Part shown: piece by piece, positions 16,032 through 24,245 of the stretch
Layout of the letters: every line of letters begins with the position of its first letter
Position numbering within the stretch: position 1 is the stretch's first letter
Assembly (NCBI GenBank): GCA_005879535.1
Contig: VBKI01000061.1
Location: forward strand, 1 to 64,000
From: Deltaproteobacteria bacterium
GTDB taxonomy: Bacteria; Myxococcota; Myxococcia; Myxococcales; 40CM-4-68-19
Length of the DNA: 64,000 bases
Reading direction: 5' to 3'
Notes under the pieces: generated by a model
What the model was told of the DNA's origin: nothing
Databases searched by the model: none
Seen by the model: only the letters and a program-made list of their open reading frames with translations
Position numbers and translations under genes: made by a program

Positions 16032-17021
16032 ATGGCCTTTCCCGCCGACCGACCCCGCCGCCTTCGCCGGACCGAGACCTTGCGCAATCTCGTGCGCGAG
16101 ACGCGCCTCGTCCCCAGCGACTTCATGCTGCCGCTGTTCGCGGTCTCGGGGCGCGGCGTGCGAAAGCCCATCGCCTCGATGCCCGGGGTCGCGCAGCTCT
16201 CCGTCGACAATGTGGTGGAGGAGGCGCGGGGCGCCTACAACGCCGGCGTCCGCTCTCTCATCCTCTTTGGCATTCCGGATCGGAAGGACGCCGAAGGATC
16301 CAGCGCGTGGGATCCCAACGGCCCGGTCTGCACGGGCTTCAAGGCGCTGAAGAGCGCGCTCCCAGACATGGTCCTCGTGGCCGACGTCTGCATGTGCGAG
16401 TACACCGACCACGGACACTGCGGTCCGCTCGAGCGGGACGCGCGCGGACACGTCGCCGTGGCCAACGACCGGACGCTGCCGCTGCTGGCCCGCGCCGCGG
16501 TGGCTTATGCGCAGGCCGGCGCCGACGTCGTCGCGCCGAGCGACATGATGGACGGGCGGGTCGCCGCCATCCGCAAAGCTCTCGACGAGAACGGGCTCAG
16601 CGAGACGCCGATCATGAGCTACGCGGTGAAGTACGCCAGCGGCTTCTATGGCCCCTTCCGCGAGGCCGCCCAGAGCGCTCCAAAGGAGGGCGATCGCCGC
16701 GGATACCAGATGGATCCCGCCAACGTCCGCGAGGCGCGCCGCGAGGCGCTCCTGGACGTCGCCGAAGGGGCAGACATCGTGATGGTGAAGCCGGCCCTGG
16801 CATACCTCGACGTGATCGCCGAGGTGAAGCGCACCACCAACCTTCCCATCGCCGCTTACAACGTCTCCGGCGAATACTCGATGCTGAAGGCCGCGGCGCA
16901 AGCCGGCTGGATCGACGAGAAGCGCGTCTGCCTCGAGATCCTGACGGGCATCAAGCGCGCCGGGGCGGACATCATCCTCACGTACTCCGCCGCCGAAGCG
17001 GCGCGATGGCTGCAGGATTGA
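16032..17021 (+). CDS. hemB: delta-aminolevulinic acid dehydratase (porphobilinogen synthase)
   Basis: This 329-residue HemB condenses two 5-aminolevulinate molecules to porphobilinogen in haem synthesis. The zinc-type metal loop DVCMCEYTDHGHCG supplies three cysteines, and the two active-site lysines are in SYAVKYASGFYGPF and MVKPALAYLD. The length is normal. The TGA at 17019-17021 overlaps the ATG of the following RDD protein by one base. Zinc rather than magnesium dependence follows from the cysteine loop. Confidence 0.96.
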   Translation: MAFPADRPRRLRRTETLRNLVRETRLVPSDFMLPLFAVSGRGVRKPIASMPGVAQLSVDNVVEEARGAYNAGVRSLILFGIPDRKDAEGSSAWDPNGPVCTGFKALKSALPDMVLVADVCMCEYTDHGHCGPLERDARGHVAVANDRTLPLLARAAVAYAQAGADVVAPSDMMDGRVAAIRKALDENGLSETPIMSYAVKYASGFYGPFREAAQSAPKEGDRRGYQMDPANVREARREALLDVAEGADIVMVKPALAYLDVIAEVKRTTNLPIAAYNVSGEYSMLKAAAQAGWIDEKRVCLEILTGIKRAGADIILTYSAAEAARWLQD

Positions 17022-17596
17022 TGGACCCGGCTGAGCCTCCGGGTCAGCGCCCGTCGTATCCGCCGGCGGACTTCCGGCGCCGCGTCTTCGCCCGGGCGAT
17101 CGACCTGTTGGTCGCGCTCGCGCCGCTCCTGCTCGTCGCGCGTGGGCATCCGCTGGCCACCGCTCTGCTCTGCGCGGGACTGCTGCTCTTCGCCGACTCG
17201 CTGTTCGGTCCTGGTCGGTCGCTGGGAAAGCGCCTCGCGGGGCTGCGCGTCGTCGTCCTCGCCACGCGGCGGCCGGCCGGAGTGCGCGAGTCCGTCCTGC
17301 GCAACGGCGTGTTCATGCTGGCGGCGGCGCCGATGCTCGCCGGCGCTCCCCCGCAGCTCTCCGGCGCCGCGCTCGCCTGCATCGTCGTGCTCGAGGCCGG
17401 CATCGCCCTGCGCCCGCTGAGCCGCGACCTTGGACAGCGCCGCCTCGGCGACTTCATCGCCGGCACCCAGGTGATCGACGCCCGCCTTGCTCTCGGCCTC
17501 GAGGCGCGCCCTCTCGCCAAAGCCTCGGCTGCTCCCGTTCCACTCGCCTCCCGGGCAGCCCGGCAGAAGGACTCCACGGCATGCGCATCGCCCTGA
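17021..17596 (+). CDS. RDD family membrane protein
   Basis: This 191-residue protein begins with a cytosolic tail and then RRRVFARAIDLLVALAPLLL, the RDD signature (Arg, then Asp in the first helix). It has about four hydrophobic segments and ends in RRLGDFIAGTQVID, the usual RDD C-terminal motif, followed by an Ala-rich tail. RDD proteins are small membrane proteins of mostly unknown role, some proposed to move ions. It overlaps hemB by one base and the ATP-grasp gene by 16 bases, so the three are probably cotranscribed. Confidence 0.85.
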   Translation: MDPAEPPGQRPSYPPADFRRRVFARAIDLLVALAPLLLVARGHPLATALLCAGLLLFADSLFGPGRSLGKRLAGLRVVVLATRRPAGVRESVLRNGVFMLAAAPMLAGAPPQLSGAALACIVVLEAGIALRPLSRDLGQRRLGDFIAGTQVIDARLALGLEARPLAKASAAPVPLASRAARQKDSTACASP

Positions 17597-19734
17597 CGCA
17601 CAACCTTCGCCTCACCGATTCCGAAGACGAGGCGGAGTTCGACACCCGCGAGACCATCGACGCCCTCTCCATCGCACTGGAGCGCCTTGGACACCGCGTC
17701 GACCGCATCGAGGTGAGCGGACCTGCCAGCCGCACCGCGGCGCGGCTCGAGGCATACGCGCCGGACCTGGTGTTCAACACCGCCGAAGGGCGGAGAGGCC
17801 GCTTCCGCGAGGCGTTCTATCCGGCGCTGTTCGACGAGCTGGGATTTCCCTATACGGGATCGGATGCCTGGGTGCTGGCCGTCACGCTGGACAAGGCACT
17901 CACCAAGCTGGTGCTGCGCGAGCACGGCGTGGTCTCGCCAAAGGGACAGTTCGTCGAGGAGATCTCCGACCTGAAGCTGGAAGGTTGGCGCTTTCCGGTG
18001 ATCGTGAAGCCCAACTTCGAAGGCAGCTCCAAGGGCATCACGCAGGAGTCGGTGGTGGAGGATCGCCAGCGGCTCCGCGCGCTCGCCGAGAAGCAGCTGG
18101 CCCGGTTTCCCGCCGGCGTGCTGATCGAGGAGTTCATCCCCGGCCGCGACCTGACCGTCGCCTTCCTGGAGAAGTGCGGTCCCGACCGCGCGGGCGTTCT
18201 CTCCCCGGTCGAGTACGTGATCGCCGAGTCGGAATTGTCCAAGCGGCGGTACCGGATCTACGACTACGACCTCAAGTCGGTGCACTTCGACGCCGTCGAC
18301 GTGCGCTGCCCGGCGGAGTTTCCTCCCTGGGTCCTCGAGCGCGCCCAGGACATGGCGCGGCGGGCGTACAAGGCGCTGGGCGTGCGCGATCTCGGCCGCA
18401 TCGACTTCCGCGTCGCCGAGGACGGGCAGGTGTACTTCATCGAGATCAACGCGCTCCCTTCGCTGGAGCCCGGCGCGGGGATCTACGCCGCCGCCGCGCT
18501 CGAGGGGCTGCATACCGATGCGGTGCTCGGCAAAGTAGTGGAGAGCGCCGTCGCCCGATGGGGTCTCAAGGATCCGCGCCGCTCGGGCAGCCGGCCGCCG
18601 CGCCGGGGACCGCTCCGCGTCGGTTTCACCTACAACGTCAAGCGCGTGAAGCCGGCACTCGACGGCACCCGCGACGAGGAGGCCGAGTACGACGCCCCCG
18701 CCACCATCCAGGCGGTCCGCGAGGCGATCGCGGCCTCGGGGCACGAGGTGATCGACCTGGAGGCGACCGCGGATCTCCCCTCCCTGATCGAGACCGCCAA
18801 GCCCGACCTGGTCTTCAACATGGCGGAAGGGATCAAGGGGCGAAACCGCGAGTCGCAGGTGCCGGCGCTGCTCGAGCTGCTCGACATCCCCTACAGCGGA
18901 TCGGACCCGGCGGCGCTGAACATCGCGCTCGACAAGGCGCTGGCGAAGAAGATCGTCCGGCAGCACGGGATCCTCACCCCGAACTTCTTCACCATGAACA
19001 CCGGCAAGGAGCGCCTGCCCAAAGACCTCCGGTTTCCGCTGATCGTGAAGCCCATCGCCGAGGGCAGCTCCAAGGGCGTCCACGCGACGAGCGTGGTGGA
19101 GAATGAGGGCGAGTTGCGCGAGGCGGCGCACAAGATGATCGTCAAGTACGACCAGCCTGCGCTGGTCGAGGACTACATCGGCGGCCGCGAGTTCACCGTC
19201 GGAATGCTGGGCGAGCGCCGTCCCAAGGTGCTGCCTCCGATGGAGGTGGTCTTCCTCGACGAGAGCGAGATCCGCCCGGTGTACTCGTTCGAGTTCAAGC
19301 AAGACTCGTCCTCGAAGATCCGCTACGACGTCCCGGCGAAGCTCGAGCCCGGTCAGCTCAAGGCCCTTGAACGCGCGGCCCGCGAGTGCTTCATCGCCCT
19401 GGGCTGCCGTGACGTCGCCCGCGTCGACTTCCGCATGGACGAGCAGGGAAAGGTCTACTTCCTCGAGTGCAACCCGCTGCCGGGGCTGACTCCGGGGTGG
19501 AGCGACCTGGTGCTGATCGCCAAGGCGGCGGGCATGGAATACAACGCGCTGATCGCCGACATCCTCTCCGGCGCCATCCGCCGCTACAAGGAGCGCGAAC
19601 GGGAGCGCAGGACCGAGACCCGTACGCCGGAGGCCGGCAAGGCGCCGAACGGCGTCAACGGGACGCACTCGGCCCCTCCGCTGGCGAGCCCGGACGAGTC
19701 GCGAGTCATCGCGGTGCCGACATCCGGGACGTAA
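17581..19734 (+). CDS. tandem double ATP-grasp ligase related to D-alanine-D-alanine ligase
   Basis: This 717-residue cytosolic protein consists of two full-length ATP-grasp units (about residues 1-325 and 340-690). Each begins with a Ddl-like N lobe (LVFNTAEGRRGR; LVFNMAEGIKGR) and has the phosphate-binding loop (KPNFEGSSKGI; KPIAEGSSKGV). Each also has the late metal-ligand motif (FIEINALPSLEPG with Asn290; FLECNPLPGLTPG with Asn631). Single-unit Ddl enzymes join two D-amino acids; both units here keep the ATP and Mg ligands, so two successive ligations or an obligate pseudo-dimer are possible. The substrate is unknown. A basic, Pro/Ser-rich tail of about 50 residues ends the protein. It follows an RDD gene with a 16-base overlap. 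Confidence 0.88.
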   Translation: MRIALTHNLRLTDSEDEAEFDTRETIDALSIALERLGHRVDRIEVSGPASRTAARLEAYAPDLVFNTAEGRRGRFREAFYPALFDELGFPYTGSDAWVLAVTLDKALTKLVLREHGVVSPKGQFVEEISDLKLEGWRFPVIVKPNFEGSSKGITQESVVEDRQRLRALAEKQLARFPAGVLIEEFIPGRDLTVAFLEKCGPDRAGVLSPVEYVIAESELSKRRYRIYDYDLKSVHFDAVDVRCPAEFPPWVLERAQDMARRAYKALGVRDLGRIDFRVAEDGQVYFIEINALPSLEPGAGIYAAAALEGLHTDAVLGKVVESAVARWGLKDPRRSGSRPPRRGPLRVGFTYNVKRVKPALDGTRDEEAEYDAPATIQAVREAIAASGHEVIDLEATADLPSLIETAKPDLVFNMAEGIKGRNRESQVPALLELLDIPYSGSDPAALNIALDKALAKKIVRQHGILTPNFFTMNTGKERLPKDLRFPLIVKPIAEGSSKGVHATSVVENEGELREAAHKMIVKYDQPALVEDYIGGREFTVGMLGERRPKVLPPMEVVFLDESEIRPVYSFEFKQDSSSKIRYDVPAKLEPGQLKALERAARECFIALGCRDVARVDFRMDEQGKVYFLECNPLPGLTPGWSDLVLIAKAAGMEYNALIADILSGAIRRYKERERERRTETRTPEAGKAPNGVNGTHSAPPLASPDESRVIAVPTSGT

Positions 19735-19740
19735 TCAGGC

Positions 19741-20565
19741 CTATTCAGTCAAACCAGCTTCGCGCAGCCAAGCAACGAAAGCGGCGTTGTTGGAGCGTTG
19801 CGCGAGAGAAAGTGCGGTCTCGCCCTTGTCGCCGTGGCGGTGGAGATCCGCTCCCCGACGTGCCAGCAGCTGTGCGGGCTGCAAATAACCCTTTGTCGCC
19901 GAAACGAGAAGGGGCGTGAAGCCGTGCACGTCGGGACGATCGACCTGCGCGCCGGCGTCGAGCAAAGTCTCCACCGTCTCCGTGTGGTTGTTGACGGCGG
20001 CCATGATGAGAGGCGTCCCGCCATTCTGGTCCTGGACGTTCACGTTCGCTCCGTGCTCGAGGAGCAGGCGCGCGATCGCGGTATTTCCATAGAAAGACGC
20101 CTCCATCAGCGGAGTCCTGCCGATCGCGTCCGGCAAGTCGATGGCCGCCTTCTGATCGAGGAGGTACCGGACTACCGCTTCCCGATCCATTGCGCTCGCA
20201 GCGTGCAGCGCCGTCACGTTCAGAGCAGTGTCCGCCGCATCGAGAGGGACACCGCGCTCGACCAGCATCCGGCATAGCATCATGTGCCCTCGATAGGCGG
20301 CGAGAGCGAGCGTCGTTTGCCCGGTGGGCGTGCGCGCCTGCACATCCGCCCCCCTTTCGATGAGCAGGCGAGCCGTCTCGACGTGTTCCTGGCCGAGCGC
20401 GACGAGGAGAGGCGTCCAGCCGCGATCGGCCTGGTTGACGTTCTCTCCATGGTCGAGCAGTTCCCGTACGCGGATGTTGTCGCCCACATAGGCGGCGTGC
20501 ATCAGCGTTGGAGTGCAGGCAGCAGCGGCGAGCAGGAAGGGGACGAGCAGGCGGATTACAGGCAC
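19741..20565 (-). CDS. ankyrin-repeat lipoprotein
   Basis: This 274-residue protein starts at GTG 20565 with a leader VIRLLVPFLLAAAACT that ends in a good lipobox (AAAC). It is probably anchored in the envelope through Cys17. The mature part is almost entirely ankyrin repeats, seven or eight copies of the helix-turn-helix type (for example GWTPLLVALGQEHVETARLL and GRTPLMEASFYGNTAIARLL). Ankyrin arrays bind partner proteins; no catalytic domain is present. It converges on the ATP-grasp gene with six bases between the stops. A perfect 16-bp palindrome lies just upstream of its start. Confidence 0.9.
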   Translation of the reverse strand: MPVIRLLVPFLLAAAACTPTLMHAAYVGDNIRVRELLDHGENVNQADRGWTPLLVALGQEHVETARLLIERGADVQARTPTGQTTLALAAYRGHMMLCRMLVERGVPLDAADTALNVTALHAASAMDREAVVRYLLDQKAAIDLPDAIGRTPLMEASFYGNTAIARLLLEHGANVNVQDQNGGTPLIMAAVNNHTETVETLLDAGAQVDRPDVHGFTPLLVSATKGYLQPAQLLARRGADLHRHGDKGETALSLAQRSNNAAFVAWLREAGLTE

Positions 20566-20573
20566 ATGCGCAT

Positions 20574-20589
20574 TCGAATCGAGATTCGA
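20574..20589. promoter_or_regulatory. perfect palindrome upstream of the ankyrin lipoprotein gene
   Basis: TCGAATC-GA-GATTCGA is a 7-bp perfect inverted repeat with a 2-base centre, 9 bases upstream of the GTG of the ankyrin gene and about 80 bases upstream of the divergent peptidase gene. Its position and symmetry suit a dimeric repressor. No cognate regulator is identifiable. Confidence 0.4.
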
Positions 20590-20667
20590 CTTGCGTTCAA
20601 TCGCTTTCTTTTACGTTGACGCGCTGCGCCGATGGCATTCCAGCACGAGTCGGGATAGAGCACGGGC

Positions 20668-21924
20668 GTGGAGCCGCGTTACCGCGCGCGGGATCTCGGC
20701 ATCCCGCTCGGGCGTTTCAGGCCCGGCAAATGGAACGCCATCACCGACGTGGAAGGCGTCCTGGTGGGGCACTCCACCATCATCCGCGGCGCGGGACCGC
20801 TGCGCCGCGGCCGCGGACCCGTGCGCACGGGCGTCACCGCCATCCTGCCGAACCAGAAAAACATCTTCGAGCAGCGCGTCACCGGAGGAGGGTTCGTCCT
20901 CAACGGCGCGGGCGAGGTCTCGGGGCTCACGCAACTGATGGAGTGGGGGATCGTGGAGACCCCGATCTTCCTCACCAACACGCTCAGCGTCGGCGCGGTC
21001 AGCGACGCGGCGGTGCAGTGGATGGTGGAGCAGTTCCCCGGAATCGGGGACGAGCACGACGTCCTCATTCCCCTGGTCGGCGAATGCGACGACTCCTGGC
21101 TCAACGACGTCGCCGGACGGCACGTGAAGGCGGAGAACGTCCGGGAAGCGCTGGAGACGGCCACCAGCGGGCCCGTGGCCGAGGGATCCGTGGGTGGCGG
21201 TACCGGGATGATTTCCTGCGACTTCAAGGCCGGGATCGGGACCTCCTCGCGCAAGCTTCCGCCCGCGTTCGGCAGCTACACCTTCGGCGTGCTGGTGATG
21301 AACAACTTCGGCCACATGCAGGACCTGCGCGTCGCCGGATTGCCGGTCGGGCCGCTGCTCGAGCCGAAGTACCGGCACTTCCACAAGCGCGCCATCAGCT
21401 ACGGGAGCATCATCGCCGTGGCCGCGACCGACGCGCCGCTCTCCAGCCACCAGCTGGGGCGCGTCTCCAAGCACGTGGCCCTGGGGATTGGCCGCGCCGG
21501 CAGCATCGCCGCGCACGGATCGGGCGAGATCATCCTCGCGTTCTCCACCGCGAACAAGATCCCGCGCACGACGCAGAAGATGATCTACCACATGAAGATC
21601 CTGCTCGATCAGCGGCTGAACCCCCTCTACGAGGCGGCGATCGAGGCGACGGAAGAGGCCATCCTCAACTCGCTCTGCATGGCGCGCGAGATGGAGGGCG
21701 TGAACGGAAACTTCGCTCCAGCGCTGCCGCTCGACGAAGTGAAGGAGATCGTCCAGCGCTCGGCACTGAAGGCGCGCCCGCGGCCCTCGTCCCCGCCGCC
21801 GGCCAAGCCTCCCGCACTGCCGCCGGAAGCGCCGCGTGTATCCGAGGCGCCGCCCAGCGCCGCCCGCGGCGCCGAAGGGATGATGACCGTGCCGCTTCCG
21901 AAGGAACCCGGCACTGGATCCTGA
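20668..21924 (+). CDS. P1 family (DmpA-like) self-processing aminopeptidase
   Basis: This 418-residue Ntn-type hydrolase of the DmpA/P1 family removes N-terminal residues, including D-amino acids or beta-amino acids, after cleaving itself into two chains. The predicted cleavage is before Ser247 in YGSIIAVAATDAPLSSHQLG, matching the GS-I-I-x-V-x-ATDAPL nucleophile motif. NDVEGV-like and LTNTLSVG segments match the alpha chain. No signal peptide is seen, so it is probably cytoplasmic. A Pro-rich extension of about 60 residues follows the catalytic domain and is unusual for the family. GTG 20668 is the start. Confidence 0.88.
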   Translation: MEPRYRARDLGIPLGRFRPGKWNAITDVEGVLVGHSTIIRGAGPLRRGRGPVRTGVTAILPNQKNIFEQRVTGGGFVLNGAGEVSGLTQLMEWGIVETPIFLTNTLSVGAVSDAAVQWMVEQFPGIGDEHDVLIPLVGECDDSWLNDVAGRHVKAENVREALETATSGPVAEGSVGGGTGMISCDFKAGIGTSSRKLPPAFGSYTFGVLVMNNFGHMQDLRVAGLPVGPLLEPKYRHFHKRAISYGSIIAVAATDAPLSSHQLGRVSKHVALGIGRAGSIAAHGSGEIILAFSTANKIPRTTQKMIYHMKILLDQRLNPLYEAAIEATEEAILNSLCMAREMEGVNGNFAPALPLDEVKEIVQRSALKARPRPSSPPPAKPPALPPEAPRVSEAPPSAARGAEGMMTVPLPKEPGTGS

Positions 21925-21926
21925 TG

Positions 21927-21966
21927 GCCGCTGCCGCACCGGCCTGCGGCTCCTGCTTGAGGCTGT
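21927..21966. repeat. short dispersed hairpin repeat, copy A
   Basis: The element follows the stop of the P1 peptidase gene. It shares GCCGCTGCCGCACCGG, TGCGGCT and GCTTGAGGCTGT, in the same order, with 47443-47490. GCCGCA and TGCGGC can pair as a 6-bp stem. It may serve as a 3'-end hairpin. Confidence 0.45.
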
Positions 21967-22017
21967 GCACGGGATGAGATATGTCCGCCCCCCGTTCCCC
22001 CCCGGAGTGGAGACGAA

Positions 22018-22236
22018 ATGGCGCGTTCGAAGAGCAAGCACATCCGCACGATCATGCAGCGGCGGAAGAAGTGGAGGCAGCAGCAGAAGCGGCACAAGGC
22101 CGCCATCAAGGCCAACGGCGGGAAGCCGCTGCCCCGCAAGCCGGCGCACGTGAAGAAAAACCCGCCGTTGCCGCCTCTTCCTCGCGCGCCCGCACCCGCG
22201 CCGGAGAGCGCGCCGCCTCCAAGGGGCACGGCTTAA
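22018..22236 (+). CDS. small very basic protein of unknown function
   Basis: This 72-residue protein has a strongly basic N-terminal half (MARSKSKHIRTIMQRRKK, then KRHKAAIKA) that looks nucleic-acid-binding and is reminiscent of small ribosome-associated proteins. The C-terminal half is rich in Pro and Ala (PPLPPLPRAPAPAPESAPPP). It sits behind GGAG in GAGTGGAGACGAA and its reading frame is closed between two real genes. I recognise no family with confidence; an RNA-binding or nucleoid role is only a guess. Confidence 0.6.
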   Translation: MARSKSKHIRTIMQRRKKWRQQQKRHKAAIKANGGKPLPRKPAHVKKNPPLPPLPRAPAPAPESAPPPRGTA

Positions 22237-22298
22237 CCGGCCAGGCGCCTGCCCGCCCAGCCGGAGCGCGCCCTCCAACGCGTGCCTATCTTGCGGCC

Positions 22299-23030
22299 AT
22301 GCTGGCGGAAGCGCGGGTGGGGACGATCGGGTTCGCTTACCGGGAATGGTCCGGACACGTCTATCCGCCGGAGGCAAGCCCGCAGCAGTTCCTGCCGCTC
22401 TACGCCGAGCGGCTCTCGGGCGTGGAGATCGCCTCGCTGCCACCGCAGCTGGCGGAGTCGTGGGCGGCGTCGGTGCCGCCTTCGTTCCAGTTCGCGGTCA
22501 AGGCGCCAGGCCGCGTCGCGAGTGAGCTCGCGTCCGGCAAGGGTGCGGTGCGGGCCATGGCGGCCTTCATGGACGTCGCCGTCCGCCTCGGGGATTCACT
22601 CGGCCCGGTGCTGATCCAGATCCCGGGATCGCGCCGCGCCGACCTGAGAGCGCTGGCGTCGTTCCTCGAGGCGCTCCCCGAAGGACTGCGCGTCGCCTTC
22701 GACTTCCGGCATCCGTCGTGGCGCGACGACGCCACGCTGCGCCTGCTTTCGAAACACGATGTCGCGCTGGTGCTCAACGACGAAGGGGAGGGCGCGCCGC
22801 GCATCGAGCTCACCGCCGGCTTCACCTACGTGCGCATCCGCCGCGACGACGACGGCCCCGAGGCGCTCGACGAGTGGGCGGAGCGGCTCGGCGGGCTGGC
22901 GCGCCGCGGTATCGACGTCTACGCGTTCCTCAAGCACGACCGCAAAGGACTGGCCGTGGACCGCGCGATGCGTCTCTCCTCGCTGTTGCGCGCCGAGTCC
23001 CAAGTCGGCGAAACCGCGATGCTGAGCTGA
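22299..23030 (+). CDS. DUF72 (YecE-like) protein
   Basis: This 243-residue protein of the DUF72 family has a TIM-barrel-like fold and unknown activity. The family N terminus VGTIGFAYREWSGHVYPPEA is followed by QFAVKAPGRVA, VLIQIPGS, FDFRHPSW and a late YVRIRRDDDG. The family consensus at the last site is YvRlHG, so the glycine-associated segment is altered. The last residues before the stop are AMLS. ATG 22299 is the chosen start because earlier in-frame sequence does not resemble the family. Its stop directly abuts the stop of the convergent fmdB-like gene. Confidence 0.85.
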   Translation: MLAEARVGTIGFAYREWSGHVYPPEASPQQFLPLYAERLSGVEIASLPPQLAESWAASVPPSFQFAVKAPGRVASELASGKGAVRAMAAFMDVAVRLGDSLGPVLIQIPGSRRADLRALASFLEALPEGLRVAFDFRHPSWRDDATLRLLSKHDVALVLNDEGEGAPRIELTAGFTYVRIRRDDDGPEALDEWAERLGGLARRGIDVYAFLKHDRKGLAVDRAMRLSSLLRAESQVGETAMLS

Positions 23031-23333
23031 TCAGGTCTTGGTGCCCTTGTTGGGGGCGTGGCTCGGCGGGGAGCCGCCCGTGGAGGGCGACGGAGTGGCG
23101 GCAGCGGGAGCGTCGCTCGCGGGCTTGCTGGTGCCGCCGCCGTCGGACTTGCTGCCCGAGCTGTAGAGGTCCTTGTACCAGCCGCCGCCCTTGAGCTGAA
23201 ACGAGTTGCGGCTCATGATCTTCGCCATCTTCCCGCCGCATTCGGGACACGCGTCTGGCGGCGGATCGGTCACCTTCTGCAGGCGTTCGACGATCCGGCC
23301 GCAGCTCTCGCAGACGAATTCGTAGATGGGCAC
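23031..23333 (-). CDS. FmdB-family zinc-ribbon protein
   Basis: This 100-residue protein begins MPIYEFVCESCG and has a second CPECGG near residue 34, giving the CxxC-x(n)-CxxC zinc ribbon of the FmdB/CxxC_CXXC_SSSS family. The family's serine-rich tail is present and long (GGTSKPASDAPAAATPSPST). Some members regulate formamidase genes, but most are uncharacterised. It lies just after, and on the same strand as, the HTH regulator gene at 23343-24158 with ten bases between, so they may be cotranscribed. Confidence 0.9.
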   Translation of the reverse strand: MPIYEFVCESCGRIVERLQKVTDPPPDACPECGGKMAKIMSRNSFQLKGGGWYKDLYSSGSKSDGGGTSKPASDAPAAATPSPSTGGSPPSHAPNKGTKT

Positions 23334-23342
23334 GGTGCGATC

Positions 23343-24158
23343 CTAACTCAGGTGCAGCAGCTTCTGCAGCCGGACTGCTTCGGCCCGGGTGAGATGCAGC
23401 TTCTTCGCGAATAGATCCAGGGCATCGCGCTTGCCGCGCAGGCTGTTCCAGATCACGCCGGCGCGCACCGACACCTCCCGGTCGAGGGCTTCCAGGATCC
23501 CCAGCGCGCGCAGCTCGTCGCGCCGGTCGAGGACCTGCTCGATCCGGTCGCGAGGCCAGCGGCGGCGCAGCGCTTCGCGCCGCAGCCGGTCGCGCTGCGC
23601 CTCCAACTCGCGGGACAGGCCTCGCTCGACCAGGAGCTCCCGCAACTCCTGCGGCGCGATGTTCAGCTCGGCGGCCACCTTCGTTTCCGACACTCGATGC
23701 TTGGACCAGAGCGCGCGGATCAGGTCGCGCTCGCGCAGCGCCAGCTCGCGCTCGAGGCCGGCAGCCCGGAAGCGGGCGAGGAGCGCGCCGCCGGAGGTGC
23801 CCAGGCGCTCGGCGAGCGCGGCGCGGCGCGGGCCAACCTCGGCGAGCAGCGCACGAAGCATGGCTGCCTCGCCCTCCACGGGTTTCGGCTCGGGCGAGGG
23901 CGCCGGCGGCGGCGCTGCCGCCTCCCGGGACCGGCGCCGGACGGGGGGTCCGCTTGGTGCCTCCACTGCGGCGGCTCGCGGCATCTGCGCGTCCGTACCG
24001 CGCGAGAGGCGGTAGGCCTTGGCGCGGATACCCAGGGAGGTCAGCTCGGCGTCCAGCGTCTCGAGCGGAACCCGGAGGGCCCGTGCCACGAGGGGTGCGT
24101 CTCGGTGGTAGGCGAACAGCCCGAGTAGGTGTCGAGCACGTTCGTTCAGGCGCGGCAT
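23343..24158 (-). CDS. multi-HTH DNA-binding regulator, Fis-type N terminus
   Basis: This 271-residue basic protein has a Fis-like helix-turn-helix at residues 10-45 (DAPLVARALRVPLETLDAEL, ending LTSLGIRAKAYRL). A Pro/Ala linker with the segment PPPAPSPEPKPVEG follows. A helical region with further HTH-like units comes next (ALAERLGTSGGALLARF; VSETKVAAELNIAPQEL; residues about 105-190). The C-terminal part is helical and ends HLTRAEAVRLQKLLHLS. It probably acts as a regulator or nucleoid-type protein. The divergent adenylate cyclase gene starts 88 bases away. Upstream on its own strand, TTGACT (24196-24191) and TAGGTT (24174-24169) with a 16-base spacer could form a weak promoter, giving an almost leaderless mRNA. 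Confidence 0.7.
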   Translation of the reverse strand: MPRLNERARHLLGLFAYHRDAPLVARALRVPLETLDAELTSLGIRAKAYRLSRGTDAQMPRAAAVEAPSGPPVRRRSREAAAPPPAPSPEPKPVEGEAAMLRALLAEVGPRRAALAERLGTSGGALLARFRAAGLERELALRERDLIRALWSKHRVSETKVAAELNIAPQELRELLVERGLSRELEAQRDRLRREALRRRWPRDRIEQVLDRRDELRALGILEALDREVSVRAGVIWNSLRGKRDALDLFAKKLHLTRAEAVRLQKLLHLS

Positions 24159-24245
24159 CGGGCGGCGCAACCTACGAAAAGCCCCTGACAAGTCAACCCG
24201 AATACTTGCCACGACCCGCCGCGGGGGCCGAAACTTGGACCCCCG

